Counted from the first letter of the stretch, positions 1 through 10,965 are shown. The stretch is DNA of 64,000 nucleotides from Eledone cirrhosa (GCA_964016885.1 OZ024742.1:357233066-357297065); one strand, 5' to 3'. Program-made: numbers and translations. Notes: generated from the letters alone by a model not told the origin.

Positions 1-275
1 AAATAAACAATAAAATATATTTAATCTACAGCTACGAAATTTAGTAGATAAATTATGTAATATTCATTCATTATTTATTCAAAGTAATCCAACTTATTTT
101 ACTAATGGGATAAAAAAGTATAAACCGTATATAGTCCTGCACACTTACTTATTATATTTAGATATATATATCTTTTTTTTTCTTCACAAATGGATGAGAT
201 ACTCTAGCCACATTGAAACACCTGTAAAAATGGTCTTATTGAACTTTGAATTGCAAATGCTCTGCTACTGGAACT

Positions 276-321
276 GCCCTTCGTTCATCCAGTTTTTGCT
301 CACTCCTGACGAATGAAGGGC
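276..321. repeat. Short inverted repeat (11-bp arms, 24-nt loop)
   Basis: GCCCTTCGTTC at 276-286 faces GAATGAAGGGC at 311-321. The arms pair over 11 positions with a single G/T mismatch, which would be a G-U wobble in RNA, leaving a 24-nt loop. No T-run follows it, so it is not a recognisable terminator. It could be a fragment of a mobile element or chance. I do not recognise a function. Confidence 0.5.
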
Positions 322-386
322 TCAAAAAGGCATGAAGTTTATCGCATCTTACCAATGAAAATAGTGAACTATTACACTATAATCTC

Positions 387-403
387 ATATATATATATAT
401 ATA
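387..403. repeat. (AT)n microsatellite
   Basis: A 17-bp uninterrupted alternating AT run in AT-rich sequence. It is an ordinary simple repeat with no sign of function. Confidence 0.85.
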
Positions 404-678
404 CATTATTTATTCTTCATGATTAATATTAATACAAAAAATCAAAATCATGTATAATTATTAATAATTTTTTACCTGGAAATTTATAGAGAAAGGCTTC
501 AAATTTCCTATAGCTTACGACCTCAACAGGTTAAAGTCCAGCCCTGACAGAGGATATATGTATCATATATCTTTCTATTCTTGATCATATCAATAACTTC
601 AAAACTCATTCATTAGCTTTTTTATTGATTTCAACAGAATGAAAGATAAATTTAACCTTTCTAGGATTTGAACTGAGA

Positions 679-1333
679 ATGAAAGGATTTGTACTAAACA
701 TACAAAGTCAGAAAACGGGCACAGCTCCCATGACTTTTGGAAATATTTTTTTCATGCTCAGAGTTGCTGAAGCATGGAACAAACTCCCTGCATCAGTTGT
801 TAGCTGTCGAGACACTTCATCCTTTAAAACCTCCATGGAACAAACTACCTGCATCTGTTGTTAGCTGTCGAGACACTGCATCCTTTAAAACCTCCATGGA
901 ACAAATTACCTGAATCAGTTGTTAGCTGTCGAGACACTGCATCCTTTAAAACCTCCATGGAACAAACTACTTGCATCAGTTGTTAGCTGTCAAGACACTG
1001 CATCCTTTAAAACCTCCATGGAACAAACTACCTGAATCAGTTGTTAGCTGTCGAGACACTGCATCCTTTAAAACCTCCATGGAACAAACTACCTGCATCA
1101 GTTGTTAGCTGTCGAGACACTGCATCCTTTAAAACATCCATGGAACAAACTACCTGAATCAGTTGTTAGCTGTCGAAACACTGCATCCTTTAAAACCTCC
1201 ATGGAACAAACTACCTGAATCAGTTGTTAGCTGTCAAGACACTGTTTCCTTTAAAACCTCCATGCTTCCCAAGATTCGCCAACACTACACCAGATATTCC
1301 TCCTCCATACACATGCACACATGTATTTCATGA
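679..1333 (+). pseudogene. Remnant of non-LTR retrotransposon reverse transcriptase, C-terminal end
   Basis: The plus frame from 679 reads FFMLRVAEAWNKLPASVV and then SCRDTSSFKTSM. This matches the general pattern F-F-x-x-R-V-x-x-x-W-N-x-L-P-x-x-V-V ... S-F-K that ends the reverse-transcriptase ORF in many LINE families (CR1/L2/jockey-like groups). That frame stops at 862-864, inside the amplified segment. After the last 61-bp copy the original frame resumes from ATG at 1262 as MLPKIRQHYTRYSSS and ends at TGA 1331-1333. In the intact source element SFKTSM was therefore probably followed directly by LPKIRQHYT. Only the extreme C-terminus is present; no palm motif (YxDD) or endonuclease was found. 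679 is simply the first ATG, and the true element boundary to the left is not clear. The copy is dead: it is 5'-truncated and frame-broken by a tandem repeat whose length is not a multiple of three. The exact LINE clade is uncertain. Confidence 0.7.
774..1261 (+). repeat. 61-bp tandem repeat, 8 copies, inside the retrotransposon remnant
   Basis: Copies begin at 774, 835, 896, 957, 1018, 1079, 1140 and 1201, each starting ATGGAACAAA, and the next expected start (1262) leads into the unique 3' sequence ATGCTTCCC. The spacing is exactly 61 bp throughout and the copies differ by only a few substitutions, such as GCATCAG versus GAATCAG and CGAGACA versus CAAGACA. The segment encodes the WNKLPASVV...SFKTS part of the reverse transcriptase, but 61 is not divisible by three, so each copy shifts frame. 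CATG is present at both edges of the founding segment (773 and, in the ancestor, before CTTCCC), which fits slippage between short direct repeats. Confidence 0.95.
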
Positions 1334-1446
1334 CACACACTGTTCACTTCCCTGACATTTGTACATTATCCTATGTACTATACATGCACCCTTGATGAGT
1401 TGTAGTGCACCTGAGCACTGTACACAATAATTTCTTTATTATTATA
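1334..1446 (+). other. 3' untranslated tail of the retrotransposon remnant
   Basis: Sequence following the TGA at 1331-1333. It ends in an A/T-rich stretch with TTATTATTA (about 1436-1446), the kind of short simple-repeat tail seen at 3' ends of several LINE families. It lacks coding potential. The end point is inferred from the tail and not from a target-site duplication, which I could not identify. Confidence 0.5.
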
Positions 1447-1465
1447 CTGCAAGGTATTTTGCTCA

Positions 1466-1790
1466 ATCATCATCATCATTTAACGTCCATTTATCCATAC
1501 TAGCATGGGTTAATCGAGTTATCCTCTTGTGAGCAATGCCAGGTCAGGTGACCATGTCTTGCTCCTACAGAACTGATTTTGGCTTGGTTTCTATGGCTGG
1601 ATGCCCTTCCTAATGCCAACCATATTTACAATGAATAATGGGTGGCTTTTGTTTTGACACCTACGTGACTACTTTACAGTGTGGGCTGGGTGCTTTTTGT
1701 TATGTCGCCATCATGACAATTTTATAATATTGGCTGGGGGCTTCACTAGATGTACCAATGATTCTGCCAAAAGACTGCCATGAATAGTTG
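1466..1790 (+). repeat. Cephalopod-type interspersed repeat (CATCATCAT ... GGATGCCCTTCCTAATGCC)
   Basis: Starts with a short ATC run (1466-1479), then TAACGTCCATTTATCCATAC, CTAGCATGGGTT and, at 1599-1620, GGATGCCCTTCCTAATGCCA. This order of motifs is a very common dispersed element in octopus and squid genomes. The copy is diverged from the form I know, and its right half contains two loosely similar GGCTGGGTGCTTTT/GGCTGGGGGCTTC pieces (about 1684 and 1732). The right boundary is approximate. No coding capacity is visible. Confidence 0.65.
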
Positions 1791-2002
1791 ACCAATACAT
1801 TTAATGTCTAGCTATATTTAGTTTTGTTCTGGTTTCAATACATATCATTGCAGGTGAACAACTTCCACCACTTCGTCTCTCCATGGTTAATGAAATATGT
1901 ACTAAGTATTTACTAGATTCATTCAATCAGTTATACTCCTCCCACATACTTGTTCTTTGTGACAATATAAGAGATAAACTGATCTGTATTTGCCATTTGA
2001 AG
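1791..2002. other. Unannotated spacer
   Basis: AT-rich sequence between two interspersed repeats. I see no open frame of note, repeat structure or regulatory motif. Confidence 0.5.
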
Positions 2003-2304
2003 GTGTAGGATGTAGTGGGAAGAGTATTCAGCTCATGATCATAAGGTCATGAGTTCAATTTCTAGTAGTGTGTTGTGTTCTTGAGTAAGACATTTTACTT
2101 CACATTGCTCCTATCTACTCCGCTGGCAAAAATGATTTATACCGGTAATTCAAAGGGCCAGCTTTGTTACATTCCGTGTCATGCTGAATCTCAATGAGAA
2201 CTATGTTAAGTGTATGCATGTCTGTGGAATGCTCAGTCACTTGCTGTTAATTTCCCAAGTAGGCTGTTCCATTAATCGAATCAAATGGAACATTTGTCGT
2301 AATT
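2003..2304 (+). repeat. tRNA-derived SINE, cephalopod type, diverged
   Basis: The 5' part (about 2003-2062) has tRNA-like character: GATGTAGTGGGAAGAGT resembles a decayed A-box region and GAGTTCAATTTC (2051-2062) resembles the B-box consensus GGTTCGANNCC. The body contains TTGAGTAAGACATTTTACTT, CAAAGGGCCAGCTTTGT, GTGTCATGCTGAATCTC, GAGAACTATGTTAAG and GTCTGTGGAATGCTCAG. I recognise this as a tRNA-derived SINE body common in octopus and squid. It is transcribed by RNA polymerase III when active, but the degenerate B box and substitutions indicate a fossil copy. The exact family name is not claimed. Confidence 0.75.
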
Positions 2305-2352
2305 TAATTTTCTCCTAATTTTTTTTATTATATTTTCCTTTCATTATTACTG

Positions 2353-2460
2353 TCTTACCGCCAAGGTTCACTTTAACTTTCATCATTACGGGGTTGATAA
2401 AATAAAGTACCAGTAATGTACTGGGTAATTGCTTGCCTTGTGCCTAAAGTAGAAACAATT
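2353..2460 (+). repeat. SINE 3'-half fragment, copy 1
   Basis: Contains CCGCCAAGGTTCACTTTAAC, TTTCATCATTACGGGGTTGA, AAGTACCAGTAATGTACTGG and CCTTGTGCCTAAAGTAGAAA. These are the 3'-half landmarks of a widespread cephalopod SINE whose usual form has CTTTCATCCTTTCGGGGTCG, AAGTACCAGTT and CCTTGTGCCTATAGTAGAAA. The tRNA-like head is absent. The part between TACTGGG and CCTTGTGCC is shorter than in copy 2 (2461-2584), so an internal deletion is likely. Confidence 0.75.
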
Positions 2461-2584
2461 ATTACTGTCTTCATCCTTACAATGTTGATAAAATAATGTA
2501 CCAGTAACACACTGGGTCGATTTAACCGACTTTCAACTCTCTCAAAAATTGTTGGCCCTGTTGTGCCTATATCAGAAACCATTT
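2461..2584 (+). repeat. SINE 3'-half fragment, copy 2, abutting the minisatellite
   Basis: A second head-less copy of the same SINE tail in the same orientation: CTTCATCCTTACAATGTTGA, ATGTACCAGTAACACACTGG, GTCGATTTAACCGACTT, then CCTGTTGTGCCTATATCAGA and AACCATTT. The copy keeps the middle section missing from copy 1. Its last bases run without any spacer into the 45-bp array, whose first repeat-like bases start about 2585. The SINE tail AGAAACCAT resembles the GGAAACCATG variants seen inside the array. Confidence 0.75.
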
Positions 2585-3465
2585 GGTGTGGTAGTATTGG
2601 TAGAGGGTAGGACACCATGCTAGGGTGGTGGATTGGTAGTATTGGTAGAGGGTAGGACACGATGCTAGGGTGGTGGATTGGTAGTATTGGTAGAGGGTAG
2701 GACACCATCCTAGGGTGGTGGATTGGTAGTATTGGTAGAGGGTAGGACACGATGCTAGGGTGGTGGATTGGTAGTATTGGTAGAGGGTAGGACACCATGC
2801 TAGGGTGGTGGATTGGTAGTATTGGTAGAGGGTAGGACACCATGCTAGGGTGGTGGATTGGTAGTATTGGTAGAGGGTCAGACACCATGTTAGGGTGGTG
2901 GATTGGTAGTATTGGTAGAAGGTCAGACACCATGCTAGGGTGGTGGATTGGTAGTATTGGTAGAGGGTAGGACACCATGCTAGGGTGGTGGATTGCTAGT
3001 ATTGGTAGAGGGTAGGACACCATGCTAGGGTGGTGGATTGGTAGTATTGGTAGAGGGTAGGACACCATGCTAGGGTGGTGGATTGGTAGTATTGGTAGAG
3101 GGTAGGACACCATGCTAGGGTGGTGGATTGGTAGTATTGGTAGAGGGTCAGACACCATGTTAGGGTGGTGGATTGGTAGTATTGGTAGAAGGTCAGACAC
3201 CATGCTAGGGTGGTGGATTGGTAGTATTGGTAGAGGGTAGGACACCATGCTAGGGTGGTGGATTGCTAGTATTGGTAGAGGGTAGGACACCATGCTAGGG
3301 TGGTGGATTGGTAGTATTGGTAGAAGGTCAGACACCATGCTAGGGTGGTGGATTGGTAGTATTGGTAGAGGGTCAGACATCATGTTAGGGTGGTGGATTG
3401 GTAGTATTGGTAGAAGGTCAGACACCATGCTAGGGTGGTGGATTGGTAGTATTGGTAGAGGGTAG

Positions 3466-6400
3466 GACACCATGCTAGGGTGGTGGATTGGTAGTATTGG
3501 TAGAGGGTAGGACACCATCCTAGGGTGGTGGATTGGTAGTATTGGTAGAGGGTAGGACACCATGCTAGGGTGGTGGATTGGTAGTATTGGTAGAGGGTAG
3601 GACACCATGCTAGGGTGGTGGATTGGTAGTGTTGGTAGAGGGTAGTACACCATGCTAGGGTGGTGGATTGGTAGTATTGGTAGAGGGTCGGACACCATGC
3701 TAGGGTGGTGGATTGGTAGTATTGGTAGAGGGTAGGACACCATGCTAGGGTGGTGGATTGCTAGTATTGGTAGAGGGTAGGACACCATGCTAGGGTGGTG
3801 GATTGGTAGTATTGGTAGAGGGTAGGACACCATGCTAGGGTGGTGGATTGGTAGTATTGGTAGAGGGTAGGACACCATGCTAGGGTGGTGGATTGGTAGT
3901 ATTGGTAGAGGGTCAGACACCATGTTAGGGTGGTGGATTGGTAGTATTGGTAGAAGGTCAGACACCATGCTAGGGTGGTGGATTGGTAGTATTGGTAGAG
4001 GGTAGGACACCATGCTAGGGTGGTGGATTGCTAGTATTGGTAGAGGGTAGGACACCATGCTAGGGTGGTGGATTGGTAGTATTGGTAGAAGGTCAGACAC
4101 CATGCTAGGGTGGTGGATTGGTAGTATTGGTAGAGGGTCAGACACCATGTTAGGGTGGTGGATTGGTAGTATTGGTAGAAGGTCAGACACCATGCTAGGG
4201 TGGTGGATTGGTAGTATTGGTAGAGGGTAGGACACCATGCTAGGGTGGTGGATTGCTAGTATTGGTAGAGGGTAGGACACCATGCTAGGGTGGTGGATTG
4301 GTAGTATTGGTAGAGGGTAGGACACCATGCTAGGGTGGTGGATTGGTAGTATTGGTAGAGTGTAGGACACCATGCTAGGGTGGTGGATTGGTAGTATTGG
4401 TAGAGGGTAGGACACCATGCTAGGGTGGTGGATTGGTAGTATTGGTAGAGTGTAGGACACCATGCTAGGGTGGTGGATTGGTAGTATTGGTAGAGGGTAG
4501 GACACCATCCTAGGGTGGTGGATTGGTAGTATTGGTAGAGGGTAGGACACCATGCTAGGGTGGTGGATTGGTAGTATTGGTAGAGGGTAGGACACCATGC
4601 TAGGGTGGTGGATTGGTAGTGTTGGTAGAGGGTAGTACACCATGCTAGGGTGGTGGATTGGTAGTATTGGTAGAGGGTCGGACACCATGCTAGGGTGGTG
4701 GATTGGTAGTATTGGTAGAGGGTAGGACACCATGCTAGGGTGGTGGATTGGTAGTATTGGTAGAGGGTAGGACACCATGCTAGGGTGGTGGATTGGTAGT
4801 GTTGGTAGAGGGTAGTACACCATGCTAGGGTGGTGGATTGGTAGTATTGGTAGAGGGTCGGACACCATGCTAGGGTGGTGGATTGGTAGTATTGGTAGAG
4901 GGTAGGACACCATGCTAGGGTGGTGGATTGGTAGTATTGGTAGAGGGTAGGACATCATGCTAGGGTGGTGGATTGGTAGTATTGGTAGAGGGTCGGCCAC
5001 CATGTTAGGGTGGTGGATTGGCAGTATTGGTAGAGGGTAGGACACCATGCTAGGGTGGTGGATTGGTAGTATTGGTAGAGGGTCGGACACCATGCTAGGG
5101 TGGTGGATTGGTAGTATTGGTAGAGGGTAGGACACCATCCTAGGGTGGTGGATTGGTAGTATTGGTAGAGGGTCGGACACCATGCCAGCGTGGTGGATTG
5201 GTAGTATTGGTAGAGAGTAGGACACCATTCTAGGGTGGTGGATTGGTAGTATTGGTAGAGGGTCGGACACCATGCCAGCGTGGTGGATTGGTAGTATTGG
5301 TAGAGGGTAGGACACCATCCTAGGGTGGTGGATTGGCAGTATTAGTAGAGGGTTGGACACCATGCTAGGGTGGTGGATTGGTAGTATTGGTAGAGGGTAG
5401 GACACCATGCTAGGGTGGTGGATTGGTAGTATTGGTAGAGGGTAGGACACCATGCTAGGGTGGTGGATTGGTAGTATTGGTAGAGGGTAGGACACCATGC
5501 TAGGGTGGTGGATTGGTAGTATTGGTAGAGGGTAGGACACCATGCTAGGGTGGTGGATTGGTAGTATTGGTAGAGTGTAGGACACCATGCTAGGGTGGTG
5601 GATTGGTAGTATTGGTAGAGGGTAGGACACCATCCTAGGGTGGTGGATTGGTAGTATTGGTAGAGGGTCGGACACCATGCTAGGGTGGTGGATTGGTAGT
5701 ATTGGTAGAGGGTAGGACACCATGCTAGGGTGGTGGATTGGTAGTATTGGTAGAGGGTAGGACACCATGCTAGGGTGGTGGATTGGTAGTGTTGGTAGAG
5801 GGTAGTACACCATGCTAGGGTGGTGGATTGGTAGTGTTGGTAGAGGGTAGTACACCATGCTAGGGTGGTGGATTGGTAGTATTGGTAGAGGGTCGGACAC
5901 CATGCTAGGGTGGTGGATTGGTAGTATTGGTAGAGGGTAGGACACCATGCTAGGGTGGTGGATTGGTAGTATTGGTAGAGGGTCAGACACCATGCTAGGG
6001 TGGTGGATTGGTAGTATTGGGAGAAGGTCGGACACCATGCTAGGGTGGTGGATTGGTAGTATTGGTAGAGGGTAGGACACCATGCTAGGGTGGTGGATTG
6101 GTAGTATTGGTAGAGGGTCAGACACCATGCTAGGGTGGTGGATTGGTAGTATTGGTAGAAGGTCAGACACCATGCTAGGGTGGTGGATTGGTAGTATTGG
6201 TAGAGGGTAGGACACCATGCTAGGGTGGTGGATTGGTAGTATTGGTAGAGGGTAGGAGACCATGCTAGGGTGGTGGATTGGTAGTATTGGTAGAGGGTCA
6301 AACACCATGCTAGGGTGGTGGATTGGTAGTATTGGTAGAAGGTCAGACACCATGCTAGGGTGGTGGATTGGTAGTATTGGTAGAGGGTAGGACACCATGC

Positions 6401-6838
6401 TAGGGTGGTGGATTGCTAGTATTGGTAGAGGGTAGGACACCATGCTAGGGTGGTGGATTGGTAGTATTGGTAGAGGGTAGGACACCATGCTAGGGTGGTG
6501 GATTGGTAGTATTGGTAGAGTGTAGGACACCATGCTAGGGTGGTGGATTGGTAGTATTGGTAGAGGGTAGGACACCATGCTAGGGTGGTGGATTGGTAGT
6601 ATTGGTAGAGTGTAGGACACCATGCTAGGGTGGTGGATTGGTAGTATTGGTAGAGGGTAGGACACCATCCTAGGGTGGTGGATTGGTAGTATTGGTAGAG
6701 GGTAGGACACCATGCTAGGGTGGTGGATTGGTAGTATTGGTAGAGGGTAGGACACCATGCTAGGGTGGTGGATTGGTAGTGTTGGTAGAGGGTAGTACAC
6801 CATGCTAGGGTGGTGGATTGGTAGTATTGGTAGAGGGT
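3466..6838 (+). repeat. Tandem duplication, copy 1 (76-unit period)
   Basis: Matches 6886-10258 at an offset of 3,420 bp (76 x 45). I compared the two line by line and saw no mismatch across 3,373 bp. Shared rare variants include GACATCATGC (4951/8371), CATGCCAGCG (5181/8601 and 5271/8691), ATTAGTAGAGGGTTGG (5341/8761), GGGAGAAGGTCGG (6019/9439) and GGTAGGAGACC (6251/9671). The left edge is fixed by a difference at 3465 (G) versus 6885 (T). Confidence 0.93.
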
Positions 6839-6885
6839 AGGACACCATGCTAGGGTGGTGGATTGGTAGTGTTGGTAGAGGGTAG

Positions 6886-9800
6886 TACACCATGCTAGGG
6901 TGGTGGATTGGTAGTATTGGTAGAGGGTAGGACACCATCCTAGGGTGGTGGATTGGTAGTATTGGTAGAGGGTAGGACACCATGCTAGGGTGGTGGATTG
7001 GTAGTATTGGTAGAGGGTAGGACACCATGCTAGGGTGGTGGATTGGTAGTGTTGGTAGAGGGTAGTACACCATGCTAGGGTGGTGGATTGGTAGTATTGG
7101 TAGAGGGTCGGACACCATGCTAGGGTGGTGGATTGGTAGTATTGGTAGAGGGTAGGACACCATGCTAGGGTGGTGGATTGCTAGTATTGGTAGAGGGTAG
7201 GACACCATGCTAGGGTGGTGGATTGGTAGTATTGGTAGAGGGTAGGACACCATGCTAGGGTGGTGGATTGGTAGTATTGGTAGAGGGTAGGACACCATGC
7301 TAGGGTGGTGGATTGGTAGTATTGGTAGAGGGTCAGACACCATGTTAGGGTGGTGGATTGGTAGTATTGGTAGAAGGTCAGACACCATGCTAGGGTGGTG
7401 GATTGGTAGTATTGGTAGAGGGTAGGACACCATGCTAGGGTGGTGGATTGCTAGTATTGGTAGAGGGTAGGACACCATGCTAGGGTGGTGGATTGGTAGT
7501 ATTGGTAGAAGGTCAGACACCATGCTAGGGTGGTGGATTGGTAGTATTGGTAGAGGGTCAGACACCATGTTAGGGTGGTGGATTGGTAGTATTGGTAGAA
7601 GGTCAGACACCATGCTAGGGTGGTGGATTGGTAGTATTGGTAGAGGGTAGGACACCATGCTAGGGTGGTGGATTGCTAGTATTGGTAGAGGGTAGGACAC
7701 CATGCTAGGGTGGTGGATTGGTAGTATTGGTAGAGGGTAGGACACCATGCTAGGGTGGTGGATTGGTAGTATTGGTAGAGTGTAGGACACCATGCTAGGG
7801 TGGTGGATTGGTAGTATTGGTAGAGGGTAGGACACCATGCTAGGGTGGTGGATTGGTAGTATTGGTAGAGTGTAGGACACCATGCTAGGGTGGTGGATTG
7901 GTAGTATTGGTAGAGGGTAGGACACCATCCTAGGGTGGTGGATTGGTAGTATTGGTAGAGGGTAGGACACCATGCTAGGGTGGTGGATTGGTAGTATTGG
8001 TAGAGGGTAGGACACCATGCTAGGGTGGTGGATTGGTAGTGTTGGTAGAGGGTAGTACACCATGCTAGGGTGGTGGATTGGTAGTATTGGTAGAGGGTCG
8101 GACACCATGCTAGGGTGGTGGATTGGTAGTATTGGTAGAGGGTAGGACACCATGCTAGGGTGGTGGATTGGTAGTATTGGTAGAGGGTAGGACACCATGC
8201 TAGGGTGGTGGATTGGTAGTGTTGGTAGAGGGTAGTACACCATGCTAGGGTGGTGGATTGGTAGTATTGGTAGAGGGTCGGACACCATGCTAGGGTGGTG
8301 GATTGGTAGTATTGGTAGAGGGTAGGACACCATGCTAGGGTGGTGGATTGGTAGTATTGGTAGAGGGTAGGACATCATGCTAGGGTGGTGGATTGGTAGT
8401 ATTGGTAGAGGGTCGGCCACCATGTTAGGGTGGTGGATTGGCAGTATTGGTAGAGGGTAGGACACCATGCTAGGGTGGTGGATTGGTAGTATTGGTAGAG
8501 GGTCGGACACCATGCTAGGGTGGTGGATTGGTAGTATTGGTAGAGGGTAGGACACCATCCTAGGGTGGTGGATTGGTAGTATTGGTAGAGGGTCGGACAC
8601 CATGCCAGCGTGGTGGATTGGTAGTATTGGTAGAGAGTAGGACACCATTCTAGGGTGGTGGATTGGTAGTATTGGTAGAGGGTCGGACACCATGCCAGCG
8701 TGGTGGATTGGTAGTATTGGTAGAGGGTAGGACACCATCCTAGGGTGGTGGATTGGCAGTATTAGTAGAGGGTTGGACACCATGCTAGGGTGGTGGATTG
8801 GTAGTATTGGTAGAGGGTAGGACACCATGCTAGGGTGGTGGATTGGTAGTATTGGTAGAGGGTAGGACACCATGCTAGGGTGGTGGATTGGTAGTATTGG
8901 TAGAGGGTAGGACACCATGCTAGGGTGGTGGATTGGTAGTATTGGTAGAGGGTAGGACACCATGCTAGGGTGGTGGATTGGTAGTATTGGTAGAGTGTAG
9001 GACACCATGCTAGGGTGGTGGATTGGTAGTATTGGTAGAGGGTAGGACACCATCCTAGGGTGGTGGATTGGTAGTATTGGTAGAGGGTCGGACACCATGC
9101 TAGGGTGGTGGATTGGTAGTATTGGTAGAGGGTAGGACACCATGCTAGGGTGGTGGATTGGTAGTATTGGTAGAGGGTAGGACACCATGCTAGGGTGGTG
9201 GATTGGTAGTGTTGGTAGAGGGTAGTACACCATGCTAGGGTGGTGGATTGGTAGTGTTGGTAGAGGGTAGTACACCATGCTAGGGTGGTGGATTGGTAGT
9301 ATTGGTAGAGGGTCGGACACCATGCTAGGGTGGTGGATTGGTAGTATTGGTAGAGGGTAGGACACCATGCTAGGGTGGTGGATTGGTAGTATTGGTAGAG
9401 GGTCAGACACCATGCTAGGGTGGTGGATTGGTAGTATTGGGAGAAGGTCGGACACCATGCTAGGGTGGTGGATTGGTAGTATTGGTAGAGGGTAGGACAC
9501 CATGCTAGGGTGGTGGATTGGTAGTATTGGTAGAGGGTCAGACACCATGCTAGGGTGGTGGATTGGTAGTATTGGTAGAAGGTCAGACACCATGCTAGGG
9601 TGGTGGATTGGTAGTATTGGTAGAGGGTAGGACACCATGCTAGGGTGGTGGATTGGTAGTATTGGTAGAGGGTAGGAGACCATGCTAGGGTGGTGGATTG
9701 GTAGTATTGGTAGAGGGTCAAACACCATGCTAGGGTGGTGGATTGGTAGTATTGGTAGAAGGTCAGACACCATGCTAGGGTGGTGGATTGGTAGTATTGG

Positions 9801-10258
9801 TAGAGGGTAGGACACCATGCTAGGGTGGTGGATTGCTAGTATTGGTAGAGGGTAGGACACCATGCTAGGGTGGTGGATTGGTAGTATTGGTAGAGGGTAG
9901 GACACCATGCTAGGGTGGTGGATTGGTAGTATTGGTAGAGTGTAGGACACCATGCTAGGGTGGTGGATTGGTAGTATTGGTAGAGGGTAGGACACCATGC
10001 TAGGGTGGTGGATTGGTAGTATTGGTAGAGTGTAGGACACCATGCTAGGGTGGTGGATTGGTAGTATTGGTAGAGGGTAGGACACCATCCTAGGGTGGTG
10101 GATTGGTAGTATTGGTAGAGGGTAGGACACCATGCTAGGGTGGTGGATTGGTAGTATTGGTAGAGGGTAGGACACCATGCTAGGGTGGTGGATTGGTAGT
10201 GTTGGTAGAGGGTAGTACACCATGCTAGGGTGGTGGATTGGTAGTATTGGTAGAGGGT
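6886..10258 (+). repeat. Tandem duplication, copy 2 (76-unit period)
   Basis: Second copy of 3466-6838. The match ends at 10258, where copy 1 has A (6839) and copy 2 has C (10259) in the GTAG/GTCG position. The 47 bp between the copies (6839-6885) amount to one unit carrying the GTGTTGG...GTAGTACACC variant, so the duplication was not cut at identical unit borders or one unit was later changed. Confidence 0.93.
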
Positions 10259-10965
10259 CGGACACCATGCTAGGGTGGTGGATTGGTAGTATTGGTAGAG
10301 GGTAGGACACCATGCTAGGGTGGTGGATTGGTAGTATTGGTAGAGGGTAGGACACCATGCTAGGGTGGTGGATTGGTAGTGTTGGTAGAGGGTAGTACAC
10401 CATGCTAGGGTGGTGGATTGGTAGTATTGGTAGAGGGTCGGACACCATGCTAGGGTGGTGGATTGGTAGTATTGGTAGAGGGTAGGACACCATGCTAGGG
10501 TGGTGGATTGGTAGTATTGGTAGAGGGTAGGACACCATGCTAGGGTGGTGGATTGGTAGTATTGGTAGAGGGTAGGACACCATGCTAGGGTGGTGGATTG
10601 GTAGTGTTGGTAGAGGGTAGTACACCATGCTAGGGTGGTGGATTGGTAGTATTGGTAGAGGGTCGGACACCATGCTAGGGTGGTGGATTGGTAGTATTGG
10701 TAGAGGGTAGGACACCATGCTAGGGTGGTGGATTGGTAGTATTGGTAGAGGGTAGGACACCATGCTAGGGTGGTGGATTGGTAGTGTTGGTAGAGGGTAG
10801 TACACCATGCTAGGGTGGTGGATTGGTAGTATTGGTAGAGGGTCGGACACCATGCTAGGGTGGTGGATTGGTAGTATTGGTAGAGGGTAGGACACCATGC
10901 TAGGGTGGTGGATTGGTAGTATTGGTAGAGGGTAGGACACCATGCTAGGGTGGTGGATTGGTAGT
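10201..10965 (+). repeat. Four-unit (180-bp) higher-order repeat
   Basis: The GTTGGTAGAGGGTAGTACAC variant recurs at 10201, 10381, 10606 and 10786, giving spacings of 180, 225 and 180 bp. Each is followed by a GTCGG unit and two GTAGG units. The stretches 10561-10740 and 10741-10920 look identical. This is a recent local amplification of four to five units. Confidence 0.88.

Larger units (their letters stand above)
1..678. other. AT-rich flank, no gene recognised
   Basis: This stretch is AT-rich with many stops in all frames, and no coding region or RNA gene is recognisable. It contains a short (AT)n run and one imperfect inverted repeat, annotated separately. The part after about 480 may include decayed retrotransposon sequence leading into the reverse-transcriptase remnant at 679, but I cannot assign it to a family. 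Nothing here suggests a promoter for the downstream repeats. Confidence 0.6.

Noticed and set aside
276..321. Intrinsic terminator or microRNA precursor
   Set aside because: The arms are only 11 bp with a 24-nt loop and no T-run, too short for a typical precursor and without any transcription context.
679..864. Independent 61-residue protein gene
   Set aside because: Its sequence is the C-terminal pattern of a LINE reverse transcriptase and it stops because of the 61-bp frame-shifting repeat.
2051..2062. Functional tRNA gene at the B-box-like motif
   Set aside because: The box is degenerate, no cloverleaf can be drawn, and the downstream body is SINE.
5342..6301. Open minus frame of 319 codons, repeated at 8762-9721
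   Set aside because: It is the second open frame of the same unit (repeat TLAWCPTLYQYYQST). The two copies are identical because of the 3,420-bp duplication, and GATTGCTAG variants close the frame elsewhere.
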